From the NCBI GenBank assembly GCA_003389325.1, contig QQVE01000040.1, forward strand, positions 25,001 through 89,000: a stretch of 64,000 bases of DNA, read 5' to 3'. Below, piece by piece: positions 18,179-26,427 of the stretch (position 1 is the stretch's first letter; each line of letters opens with the position of its first letter). The notes under the pieces are model-generated. The model was not told where the DNA came from. It did not search any database and was given only the letters and a program-made list of their open reading frames with translations. Made by a program: the position numbers and the translations under genes. This stretch comes from Planctomycetota bacterium. GTDB lineage: Bacteria; Planctomycetota; Planctomycetia; Pirellulales; PALSA-1355.

Positions 18179-18466
18179 ATGGCGAGCGCAGCGAACCAAC
18201 AGCGGCGGGAAATCCACTTCTCCGGCCGCGTCCAAGGCGTAGGTTTTCGATACACGACGCGCCAGATCGCCAGCCGGTTCGACGTCTGCGGATTCGTCAA
18301 GAACCTGCACGACGGACGCGTGCTGCTCGTGGTGGAAGGAGAGGCCGAGGCCATCGACGGCCTGACCGCCGCGATCGAAGCTCAGATGGACCGCCACATT
18401 CAGCACAAACAAGTAAGTGTCTCGCCCTCGACCGGCGAGTTCGACCGTTTCGAGGTCCGACATTGA
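18179..18466 (+). CDS. acyP: acylphosphatase
   Basis: 95 aa from the ATG at 18179. The frame extends upstream, but the family is about 90-100 aa. The acylphosphatase signature is intact: FSGRVQGVGFRYTTRQIA with catalytic Arg24, and GFVKNLHDGRV with catalytic Asn42. The enzyme hydrolyses acyl-phosphates such as 1,3-bisphosphoglycerate or carbamoyl phosphate. No pathway is implied by the neighbouring ABC permease gene, which starts 66 nt downstream. Confidence 0.93.
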   Translation: MASAANQQRREIHFSGRVQGVGFRYTTRQIASRFDVCGFVKNLHDGRVLLVVEGEAEAIDGLTAAIEAQMDRHIQHKQVSVSPSTGEFDRFEVRH

Positions 18467-18532
18467 CCCCGCGGCGACGACCCCGCGGCGGCCCGGCGCA
18501 AACCCTTCGGTCATCTCCCGCGTAATGCTCAT

Positions 18533-20041
18533 ATGCTCGCAAGTCCCGTATTGACCATCGGATTGCTCTACACCTGGATCACGCCGCTGTGGCTGATCAG
18601 CGTGGGGGTCGCCTTGGGCACGTGCCTGCTGGCGGTCGTCGCGGGCATTCTGTTCCTCGTGTGGCGCAACGGCTTCGACTACCTCGTCAGCAGCGTGCGC
18701 GAAGGAATTTTACTGCCGATCTTCTACCTGGCGGTCGTGCTTACCGGGTTTGCCGTACTGGCCCCGCTGTTGGTACCCGGGGTTCCCGTTCAAGGCGTAT
18801 GGGATTCAGTGACCCGCATCCCCGCGGTGGGCACGCAGAGTTGGTCGTTCGAGGTGCCCGCTTCGTCGTCCGAGTTCGAGCTCGAGGAATTCCACTTTCC
18901 GCTTGCCGAGTTGTACGCGTTTTCCGTCAGCGCCGACCGGCCGGTGATGCTCAGCACGAACATCACCTCGAATCTCGGCCAGCGGTTGACCATGAAGGTC
19001 GTGCCCGGCGACGAGGCCGTCTGGCAAAAGCCGATCGTCGAAGAAAAGCGGCGCGCCGCCCAGGACCCGTTCACCGAGTGGGTGGTGACCAACACGAACA
19101 CATCGCCGGTCAAGCTGGAACTGCGGACAATCACCGACATCGAATTTCCCCAGGTGCGCGTGGTGCCGTACACGGCGCTGGCGCTGCTCGGTCTGGTGGG
19201 CGCCTATTTGGCGGTGCGTCTGGCCTCGCCCAAGGTCGGGGCGATCGCCGTGACGACCGCGAAAGAAGCCATGAGCCAGCCACTGTTCTACCTGGCCCTC
19301 GGCGTGGGTGCCGTCGTGCTCGTGGCCTTCATTTTCATCCCGTACAACACCTTCGGCGAAGACATCAAGATGCTGAAGGACTCGGGCCTGATCTGGATCA
19401 TGATCTGCGGCATCATCGTGGCCGTGTGGTCGGCCAGCGTTTCGGTCTCCGAGGAGGTCGAAGGCCGCACCGCGCTCACAGTACTGTCCAAACCGGTCAA
19501 GCGCTGGCAGTTCATCCTGGGGAAGTTTCTGGGCGTGCTGGGACCGGTCGTCGTGCTGTTTATCACGCTCGGCTTCTTGTTCCTGGTGACGGTTTCCTAC
19601 AAGGTCGTCTACGACGCCACGGAAACGGCTCAAACCGAGCCGCCCTGGCAGTATTGCTACCTCGAGCTGATTATGATCGTGCCGGGGTTAGTCCTGGCAT
19701 TCTTCGAGACCGTGGTGCTGGCCGCCATCAGCGTGGCAATCTCCACCCGGCTGCCGACGCTGGCGAACCTGCTGGTTTGCTCGTCGATCTACGTGCTGGG
19801 CCACCTGGTGCCGATGATCGTCAACTCTTCGGTGGGCGATTTCGAGATCGTCCGCTTTTTCGGCCAGTTCATCGCCACCGTGTTGCCGGTGCTCGATCAC
19901 TTCAATATCCAGGCCGCGGTCGCGGCCGGTGCCAGCGTGCCGCCCGCCTACCTGGGCATGGCCTTTCTGTACTGCCTGCTCTACACGACGATCGCGCTGT
20001 TGCTCGGCTTGGCGATGTTCGAAGACCGCGATCTGGCGTAA
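18533..20041 (+). CDS. ABC-2 type transporter permease
   Basis: 502 aa. Hydrophobic segments occur near residues 17-45 and 62-85, then a large extracytoplasmic domain (about 95-220), and then six or more further segments to the C-terminus. The stretch SVSEEVEGRTALTVLSKPVKRWQFILGKFLG is the hallmark cytoplasmic loop of ABC-2 export permeases. No ATPase gene is adjacent in this window on the same strand, so the partner must be encoded elsewhere. It is convergent with the Gfo/Idh gene; a GC-rich imperfect hairpin lies in the gap near 20058-20083. Confidence 0.88.
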   Translation: MLASPVLTIGLLYTWITPLWLISVGVALGTCLLAVVAGILFLVWRNGFDYLVSSVREGILLPIFYLAVVLTGFAVLAPLLVPGVPVQGVWDSVTRIPAVGTQSWSFEVPASSSEFELEEFHFPLAELYAFSVSADRPVMLSTNITSNLGQRLTMKVVPGDEAVWQKPIVEEKRRAAQDPFTEWVVTNTNTSPVKLELRTITDIEFPQVRVVPYTALALLGLVGAYLAVRLASPKVGAIAVTTAKEAMSQPLFYLALGVGAVVLVAFIFIPYNTFGEDIKMLKDSGLIWIMICGIIVAVWSASVSVSEEVEGRTALTVLSKPVKRWQFILGKFLGVLGPVVVLFITLGFLFLVTVSYKVVYDATETAQTEPPWQYCYLELIMIVPGLVLAFFETVVLAAISVAISTRLPTLANLLVCSSIYVLGHLVPMIVNSSVGDFEIVRFFGQFIATVLPVLDHFNIQAAVAAGASVPPAYLGMAFLYCLLYTTIALLLGLAMFEDRDLA

Positions 20042-20153
20042 GCCGAAAGCAGGGCAGGGCGTACGTGCGTGCACACGCACGCCTTGACGCTCTGCGAAAG
20101 CGCCCAGGACGGCTAGCCAAGACAGTTAGGATTTTGCACTGCCAGAATGCCGC

Positions 20154-21254
20154 TCAGCCCGCTTCGCGGCGGACAGGGGTAGCGGGCGCACCGGAGCGAT
20201 GCCAGTGCGGTCCGCGCAGAATCGGGTGCGGCGAGGCCGGGCGCGACTGCCAGCGATGCCCGCGCGCCGAAGCCAAGATCGCTTCGGCCACGGCCAGCGC
20301 ATCGCGGCCTTCCTGGCCGGTCACGCGGGGCAGGGTGCCGCCGCGCACGGCGTCGACGAAGTCGCGCTGCTCGTCGGCCAACGCGTTGCGCGGCTCGACG
20401 TCCACCGTTTCCAGCCGCAGCACGTCGGCGAAAACGCGCTCCTTGAAGCCGGCCTTCGCTTCGGCCGAGAGCGACTGGTAGTCAAACTCGCCGGCCTGTA
20501 CCTCGGCACTGGGGACGACCACTCGCACGCTGCGATCGCCGAAATCGATCGCGGCAAACCCTTCGGCCGACCAAAGGTGCATGCGGCGATTGGGGGCTTC
20601 GCTGTAACTGACGCGCGATGCGCTCAGGTTCGCCACGCAACCGTCGGCAAACTCGAGCCGCGCCTGCGCCGCGTCTTCGCGCTCGCCCAACACCGCCAGG
20701 CTGATCCCGTCGACCCGCACCAGCGGAGCCTCGACGAGTGAGAGCACCAGGTCGATGTCGTGAATCATCAGGTCGTGAACGACCCCGATATCCATCGAGC
20801 GGCCGGTAAATCCGGCGGCCCGCACGGCGTCGATGTACTTCGGCTGGCGTACGTGGGCACAAGCGGCGTTGAAAGCCGGGTTGAACCGCTCGATGTGGCC
20901 CACCTGCAGGATCGTGCCGTGGCGACGCGCGGCCTCGACCAATTCGTCGGCCTCGCGCACGGTGGCCGCCAGCGGCTTTTCGACCAACAGCGGAATGCCC
21001 CGGCCGAGAAAATCGAGGGCCACGGCGTGATGCGTCCGCGTGGGCGTGACCACGACGGCCGCATCGACCAGGTCGAGCAATTCGCGGTGATCGGCGAAGG
21101 GCCGCGTGCCGTACTCGGCGGCCACTTTCTCTCGCGCGGCTTGCACCGGATCGGCCACGCCTACCAATTCGACGTCGGACATTTCGGACAACAGCCGGGC
21201 GTGAATGCGTCCCAAGTGGCCGGTGCCGATAACTGCCAGCTTGAGCCGGGTCAC
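20154..21254 (-). CDS. Gfo/Idh/MocA oxidoreductase linked to lipid A genes
   Basis: 366 aa from a GTG that overlaps the lpxA stop (GTGA), so it is translationally coupled to lpxA. The Rossmann motif is VIGTGHLGRIHARLL, and the sugar-oxidoreductase motif is LLVEKPLA. The segment VGHIERFNPAF is common in family members encoded inside lpx operons. In Acidithiobacillus the lpx-linked GnnA of this family oxidises the 3-OH of UDP-GlcNAc for GnnB to aminate, giving amide-linked lipid A. A GnnA-like role is therefore plausible, but no GnnB-type transaminase lies downstream. The C-terminal 30 residues are a low-complexity extension. Confidence 0.87.
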   Translation of the reverse strand: MTRLKLAVIGTGHLGRIHARLLSEMSDVELVGVADPVQAAREKVAAEYGTRPFADHRELLDLVDAAVVVTPTRTHHAVALDFLGRGIPLLVEKPLAATVREADELVEAARRHGTILQVGHIERFNPAFNAACAHVRQPKYIDAVRAAGFTGRSMDIGVVHDLMIHDIDLVLSLVEAPLVRVDGISLAVLGEREDAAQARLEFADGCVANLSASRVSYSEAPNRRMHLWSAEGFAAIDFGDRSVRVVVPSAEVQAGEFDYQSLSAEAKAGFKERVFADVLRLETVDVEPRNALADEQRDFVDAVRGGTLPRVTGQEGRDALAVAEAILASARGHRWQSRPASPHPILRGPHWHRSGAPATPVRREAG

Positions 21255-22057
21255 GCTGCCCTCCTTCGCTCGCGCGAGCGGCCGTGCTTGCCTTCCTGCT
21301 GTGACTGCACGAAGCCCAACAATTCATTCACTTGCGGAACGAGTTGATCGTTGCCGCGGAGGATCTCGCGGGCGTGGTCCAGACCCACCTTGGCCCGATA
21401 CAACAGGCGATGGGCCTCCGCCAGGCAGTTGATCACCTCGGGCGTGAAGTCGTTCCGCTTAAGCGCCACGACGTTGATACAGCGCGGCCTGGCCGGGTGA
21501 CCCTCGACGAGCATGAACGGCGGCACGTCGTGCAGCACTCGGCTGCAGCCGCTGATGAAGCTGTAGCTGCCCACCGACGCGTAATGGTGCACTGCCACGG
21601 CGCCCGAAAGCGAAGCGTAGTCGTGTACGTGAACGTGCCCGCCCAACAGCGTGCCGTTGGCGATGATGATGTGGTTGCCCAGGCGGCAATCGTGTGCCAC
21701 GTGGCAGCAGGCCATCAGGAAGTTGTGATCGCCGATCGAAGTGACGCCGTCTTCCTTTTCGGTGGCGCGGTTGATGGTCACGCACTCGCGGATCACGTTG
21801 TGATCGCCGATGACCACGTGCGTGTCGCTGCCCCGATAACTCAAGTCCTGGGGCTCGCCGCCGATGACCACGCCCGGGTAGATGTGGTTGTGCTGGCCGA
21901 TCGTGACCTGCCCCATCAGCGTGACGTTGTTTTCCAGGCGGGTCCCGCGTCCGATGCGGGCGTGGGGACCGATCACACTGAACGGGCCGATCTCAACGTC
22001 GACGTCGATTTCGGCCTGGGGATGGATCGATACATTGTCGGCGACGATGGTAGCCAT
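21251..22057 (-). CDS. lpxA: UDP-N-acetylglucosamine O-acyltransferase LpxA
   Basis: 268 aa, family length. The hexapeptide left-handed beta helix is obvious from repeated IG/VG.H turns (IGPFSVIGPHARIGRGT...). Catalytic His122 sits in CCHVAHDCRLGNH, equivalent to E. coli His125, and the C-terminal helical region follows VEGHPARPRCINV. It transfers the first acyl chain in lipid A synthesis. It lies behind lpxC in the same minus-strand operon and overlaps the Gfo/Idh gene by 4 nt. Confidence 0.95.
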   Translation of the reverse strand: MATIVADNVSIHPQAEIDVDVEIGPFSVIGPHARIGRGTRLENNVTLMGQVTIGQHNHIYPGVVIGGEPQDLSYRGSDTHVVIGDHNVIRECVTINRATEKEDGVTSIGDHNFLMACCHVAHDCRLGNHIIIANGTLLGGHVHVHDYASLSGAVAVHHYASVGSYSFISGCSRVLHDVPPFMLVEGHPARPRCINVVALKRNDFTPEVINCLAEAHRLLYRAKVGLDHAREILRGNDQLVPQVNELLGFVQSQQEGKHGRSRERRRAA

Positions 22058-22162
22058 GAAAAAGCGCTCCGCATCCTTTCGATTCGCTCCAGCGTCGAGC
22101 TTCCATGCCCGTCCGCCCGGCCAAACGCCTCGGCCCCCGTGTCGGCGTCTAACACCTCCGGC

Positions 22163-23035
22163 CTACGCGCTGCGGCGCCGGCCTTCCACGATCTCCTCCT
22201 CGACCAACAAGGCCCGCACCAGCTCGGCATTCAGCCGGTGCCCGCTGCGATGCGCGATGAAGTGCCCGTGCAGGTCGCAACCGGCCAGCGCCAAGTCGCC
22301 GACCAGGTCGAGCGCCTTGTGCCGCACGCACTCGTCGCGATATCGCAGGGTATTCTCCACCGGACCATCGTTGTCGAAAACCAAAACGTTTTGATACGTC
22401 GCTCGCCGCCCCAAACCGCGGCTGATCAGCCAGTCGGCCTCGGCGGCCAGCACAAACGTGCGGCTGGGCGCCAGCTCGCGCTCGAACGAATCGGGTGAGA
22501 CGGCCAACTGCAGCGTCTGGCGTCCGATCGCGTTGCCGCTACCGTAGTCGAGCCGGAATTTCACGCTCAGCCCGCTGTGGTTGTTCGGCCGTGCCTCGAC
22601 CCAGGCGTCGTCCGTGCCCAGGCGGGTCACGTTGCGCACAATCAGGCGCGCTCGCAGGGCATCTTGGTCCACGGCGCCTGCCTCGCGCAAGGCCTGGACG
22701 AACGGCAGGCTCGAGCCATCGCAGCCGGGCATCTCGGCCTCGTCGACCCACACCTCGCAATTGTCGATCTGCATGCCGGCCAGCGCCGCCATGACGTGCT
22801 CGACCATCTCGACGCTGGCCCGGCCGGCCGTGAGCGTCGTGCGCCGCGGAGTCTCGATGCGGTTGGCCACCACGGCCGGAATCCGCGTGTGCCCCAGGTC
22901 GGTCCGCACGAACACAATGCCCGTGTCGGGCTCGGCGGCGCGAAACTCGAGACGCACGTCGCGGCCGCTCCAAAAACCAAAACCGAACACCGAAACCGGA
23001 CGGGCGATCGTGCGTTGTTTTCGTAGTGCGTGCAT
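22163..23035 (-). CDS. lpxC: UDP-3-O-acyl-N-acetylglucosamine deacetylase LpxC
   Basis: 290 aa from the ATG at 23035; the frame is open further upstream (to 23881) but that part is a shadow over the OmpH-like gene. Zinc and catalytic residues are all visible: Glu79-His80 (VEHVMAALAGM), His239 and Asp243 (RHKALDLVGD), and His266 (HRSGHRLN). LpxC catalyses the committed deacetylation step of lipid A synthesis. It is not fused to FabZ. It sits between the Skp-like gene and lpxA. Confidence 0.95.
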   Translation of the reverse strand: MHALRKQRTIARPVSVFGFGFWSGRDVRLEFRAAEPDTGIVFVRTDLGHTRIPAVVANRIETPRRTTLTAGRASVEMVEHVMAALAGMQIDNCEVWVDEAEMPGCDGSSLPFVQALREAGAVDQDALRARLIVRNVTRLGTDDAWVEARPNNHSGLSVKFRLDYGSGNAIGRQTLQLAVSPDSFERELAPSRTFVLAAEADWLISRGLGRRATYQNVLVFDNDGPVENTLRYRDECVRHKALDLVGDLALAGCDLHGHFIAHRSGHRLNAELVRALLVEEEIVEGRRRSA

Positions 23036-23103
23036 CAACTCGGTCTGTGCAGACTGTTTCGACGAAGTGGGAACGACCCGCCTTGGCTGCCGGGACCTAG
23101 GGC

Positions 23104-23733
23104 CTAGCGGCGCGGGCGAACTCCCGGCGGAGCGGCGATCGCCGCGGCCCGGTTCAGCTCGGCCAGTACCGGATCGGTGATGTCGATGCTCTTGTCGTAG
23201 TACATGACCATCTTGAACACTTCCATCTGCACCATTTCCCGGTTGTTCGGATCGATCGGGGCACCGTTGAAACGGAGCACCAGTTGAATGCCGTTGCGTT
23301 GGGCATACCGCTTGGTCACGTCGGCTAGCTCCTGGTACGCCCGCAGGTAGTTTTTGGCCTCGCGCTCGGCAAAGTCGCGGCGCTGGGCGGCAACCCGCAG
23401 CTTCCAGTCGCTCTCGGCCTTGGTGATCTCTTCTTCCAGCCGCTTGAATTCGTCGCTGCCCGGTTTGCGGGTCTTGAGCACCTCGGACTTCTTGACGATT
23501 CCGTCGCGCTCTTGCTTTAGTTCGGCCTCGGCCTTTTGTGCGTCGCGCTTGTAGACCTCCATGGCCTGCTTCAGCCGCGAGTAGTGCTCGAGAATGTAGG
23601 TCACGTCGATCACGGCGATGCCGTGCTGACTGGCAGCTTGCGAGGCGGCGGGCTGCTGGGCCGTGGTGTGCGTGAACGCGACCGCGACGTAGGCAACGGC
23701 CACGAGCGTGGCCACGATGAGAGAGGTTCGCAC
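23104..23733 (-). CDS. OmpH/Skp-family periplasmic chaperone
   Basis: 209 aa from the GTG at 23733, chosen because AAGGAG lies 8 nt upstream; an ATG 11 codons earlier is possible. A signal peptide (VRTSLIVATLVAVAYVAVAF) is followed by IAVIDVTYILEHYSRLKQAM, the start of the OmpH domain, and a long charged coiled coil (residues about 45-130) forming the Skp tentacles. Skp escorts outer-membrane proteins. It heads the operon skp-lpxC-lpxA-Gfo/Idh, a classical envelope grouping, here without bamA, lpxD or fabZ. Confidence 0.88.
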   Translation of the reverse strand: MRTSLIVATLVAVAYVAVAFTHTTAQQPAASQAASQHGIAVIDVTYILEHYSRLKQAMEVYKRDAQKAEAELKQERDGIVKKSEVLKTRKPGSDEFKRLEEEITKAESDWKLRVAAQRRDFAEREAKNYLRAYQELADVTKRYAQRNGIQLVLRFNGAPIDPNNREMVQMEVFKMVMYYDKSIDITDPVLAELNRAAAIAAPPGVRPRR

Positions 23734-23992
23734 GTTGAGCACTCCTTGCTGTAGACGGCTGGTCATCCGTGACCGCGTGCTGTCCAAAACCGGGCCGGGC
23801 GGCGAAGGCCGACCCCGGGGGGTGACTTTGAGGGCGGTATTCTGCCGAGAAGGCCCCCCCGCGTAAAGGCCAAAAAGACACGGCAATTGCCGAGCATCGC
23901 GCGTGCTGTCACGCGGCGCCACCATGCCTCGGCTCGGGTTTACGCCTTCCAATCGCGCGCCAGAGCCGCCGCCACGCGAGCGAACTCACGCG

Positions 23993-26032
23993 CTAGCGAG
24001 GTGGATCGAGCGTCACTTCCAGCGTCACTTCGTCGCCGTCGCGCTTGACCGTGACCGGCACCTTGTCGCCGGCCTTGTACTTGCGCAGGGCGCTGTCGAA
24101 GTCTTCCAGATTGCCGATCTTGCTGTCGCCGAACTTGACGATCGTGTCGCCGCCCTGCAGGCCGCCGCGCGCGGCCGGGCCGCCCTTGGCCACGCCGCTC
24201 AAAGCGTATCCCGGCTCGTCCCCCGCAAAATCCGGAATGCTGCCGAAATACGGGCGATCTCCGCCGCTACGGGCGATCTCACCCATGTCCTGCACTTCCT
24301 TGTAGGCGGGCCGGGTGTCGGCCTTGGCCAGCGTGACGCCGATCTCGGCCACCATCTCCGCGATGCGGCGCATGCCCGGAATGTTCAGCTTGTCGAAATC
24401 GTCGCTGGGCCGGTGATAGTCCTTGTGGCTGCCAGTAAAGAAAAACAGCACGGGCACTTTCGCCGAATAGAACGACGAATGATCGCTGGGTCCGAACCCG
24501 CCCGGCTTTTTCGTGATGTCGAATCCATAGTCCTTGCCGAAGCGATCGACCAGCGCGTCGAACTCCGTCGCCGTGCCGGTGCCGTGAACGATCAGCTTCT
24601 CGTCGGTGAGCCGGCCGACCATGTCGAGATTGAGCATGGCAACCGTCTTGTCGATCGGAAACAGCGGCTCGCGCACGTAACGGGCGCTGCCGACCAGGCC
24701 GCGCTCCTCGCCGGTGAACGCGATGAACACGATCCGCCGCGGCAGCTTGCCACGGGCCACGATGTCGCGGGCCACTTCGATGAGCACCGTAGTGCCCGAG
24801 CCGTTGTCGTCGGCGCCGTTGTGAATCTCGTGTACCCCGGGTGCAGCCGAACCGCTGCCGCCGTAGCCCAGGTGATCGTAATGCGCGCCGATGACGATCG
24901 TTTCGTCCGCGAGCGGACCTTCGCCTTCCCAGACGCCCACGACGTTCTTCACGCCAACTTCATGCCGCTCGACGTGGGTCTCGCCCACGGCCCGCCAGCC
25001 TTCGAGCGGCGCGCTGCGGGGGGTGGGCCCCTTGTCCATCTCGACCTCCAGCTCCGCCAAACTCATCCCCATCGCCTGCTTGACGATCTGGTCGAGCACA
25101 CCGCGCTGGCACGACAACACGGGAAAGCTGCGGCCTTCCGACGCGCTGGGGCCTGCGCCGCGAAACGGTAGCAGCGGATCGCGCGCTTCGTCGAGTTGTT
25201 CAGCATATTTGCCGACGTCTTCACAGAGGTGGGCGATCTTGTTTTCATAGGCCCGCCATTCGTCGGCGGAAGGCTTTTCGATCTTCTTAAATCGCTCGCT
25301 GGCCTCGGCGATCTCGTCGACAGCCACTTGCCACCGCTTGCGCAACGACGCCAGTTGCTTGTCGACCTCGAACTGATCGTTGCAGAAGATCACGGCCGCG
25401 GCCCCGTGCTCGAACGCATTCGAGACCTTGCGCCGAAACGGCGCGTGCTCCGAGTGATCCGTACCGTTGAACACGCTGTGCGGGTTGGCCTGCTGCGGTT
25501 CGTGCCGCAGGATCACGACGGCCTTGTCCTTGACGTCGATCCCCTCGTAGTCGTCATAGTTTTCGTCCTTGCCGGTGATTCCGTAGCCCACGAACACCAG
25601 CGGCAGGTCAAACGTGCCCGAGCCGCCAATGGCCAACGGCGTGAATTGCTCGTCCAGCGCGAGTTCGATCTTGCGCGGCTCGCCATCCTCGCCCCCGGGT
25701 CCGACAAAGGTCAGCGTGTTGGGCGATCCCAGTTCCGAGCCGGTGGTCATCTCGAAGGTCTGAAAGGGGCCGCCGTCGACCAGCTCGGTCTTCAGGCCCA
25801 GCGTGCGAAATTGCTCGGCGATGTAGTCGGCCGCCAGATCGAGGCCCTTGGTGCCCACGCCACGCCCTTCGAGCTCGTCGCTGGACAAGTATTTGGCCGT
25901 AGCCGAGAGCCGACCTTCGACCGCGGTGGCGTCTTCGGCCACTACCGGCGCTAGCGGTACGGCAACCAGCGCGATCCACGCGGCCGCCAGGGTGCATCGA
26001 GAGAATCCGCGTGCCATCATCCAACGAATCAT
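23993..26032 (-). CDS. secreted M28-family metallopeptidase with PA insert and C-terminal PDZ
   Basis: 679 aa. There is a signal peptide (RCTLAAAWIALVAVPLAPVVA), then an aminopeptidase domain interrupted by a PA-like domain (LVFVGYGITGKDENYDDYEGIDVKDKAVVI). Zinc ligands are recognisable: AHYDHLG (His), NGADDNGSG (Asp), FTGEERGLVGS (Glu-Glu), LNLDMVGR (Asp) and KDYHRPSDD (His). The last 90 residues are a PDZ domain (GYALSGVAKGGPAARGGLQGGDTIVKFGD). It is predicted to be a periplasmic or secreted aminopeptidase. It is transcribed away from the FHA-kinase gene. Confidence 0.93.
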   Translation of the reverse strand: MIRWMMARGFSRCTLAAAWIALVAVPLAPVVAEDATAVEGRLSATAKYLSSDELEGRGVGTKGLDLAADYIAEQFRTLGLKTELVDGGPFQTFEMTTGSELGSPNTLTFVGPGGEDGEPRKIELALDEQFTPLAIGGSGTFDLPLVFVGYGITGKDENYDDYEGIDVKDKAVVILRHEPQQANPHSVFNGTDHSEHAPFRRKVSNAFEHGAAAVIFCNDQFEVDKQLASLRKRWQVAVDEIAEASERFKKIEKPSADEWRAYENKIAHLCEDVGKYAEQLDEARDPLLPFRGAGPSASEGRSFPVLSCQRGVLDQIVKQAMGMSLAELEVEMDKGPTPRSAPLEGWRAVGETHVERHEVGVKNVVGVWEGEGPLADETIVIGAHYDHLGYGGSGSAAPGVHEIHNGADDNGSGTTVLIEVARDIVARGKLPRRIVFIAFTGEERGLVGSARYVREPLFPIDKTVAMLNLDMVGRLTDEKLIVHGTGTATEFDALVDRFGKDYGFDITKKPGGFGPSDHSSFYSAKVPVLFFFTGSHKDYHRPSDDFDKLNIPGMRRIAEMVAEIGVTLAKADTRPAYKEVQDMGEIARSGGDRPYFGSIPDFAGDEPGYALSGVAKGGPAARGGLQGGDTIVKFGDSKIGNLEDFDSALRKYKAGDKVPVTVKRDGDEVTLEVTLDPPR

Positions 26033-26427
26033 GAAAGTTCACCCGAAAAAGCGATGAGGTAGGAACGGCCGCGGAGGCGCCGGCGGACGCATCAGGGGCA
26101 TGATAAAGACGCGACCCAATTGATTCTTTGTCGCGAATGCGCGGTCGTCAAGCCGCGATCGAGCGCGAAGCAGAAACGCTGGCAGCGATTGTGCGGACGC
26201 GCATGTCGAAAAGCCCTTCGAAACACCTTGCTGCGGCGGTGCGCCGAGGTGCGAAACTCTATCATTGGCCCGTGGCAATCCCTAGAATAAAGGGGTTGCC
26301 GGACGCGGCCCGGGCGACCCGCGCTCGGTCGTCTGCCGCCCAAGCGGCTGCAAGGCACTCGGGCTCGGCCAGCGCCTCCCGGCCCAACTCCTCGACGGGT
26401 GACATCGCGTGCAACTGGAGCTTTCAC
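26033..26427. other. 395-bp divergent intergenic region with hairpin
   Basis: This lies between the M28 peptidase and the FHA-kinase gene. The frame of the kinase extends through it but codes for arginine/alanine-rich junk. A hairpin at 26274-26300 (GGCAATCCC/GGGGTTGCC with one G-U) exposes a TAGAATAAA loop that resembles a -10 box. No other structure was seen. Confidence 0.5.

Noticed and set aside
22163..23881. Long form of LpxC starting far upstream
   Set aside because: The upstream part overlaps the OmpH-like gene in another frame and has no family similarity; LpxC starts at 23035.
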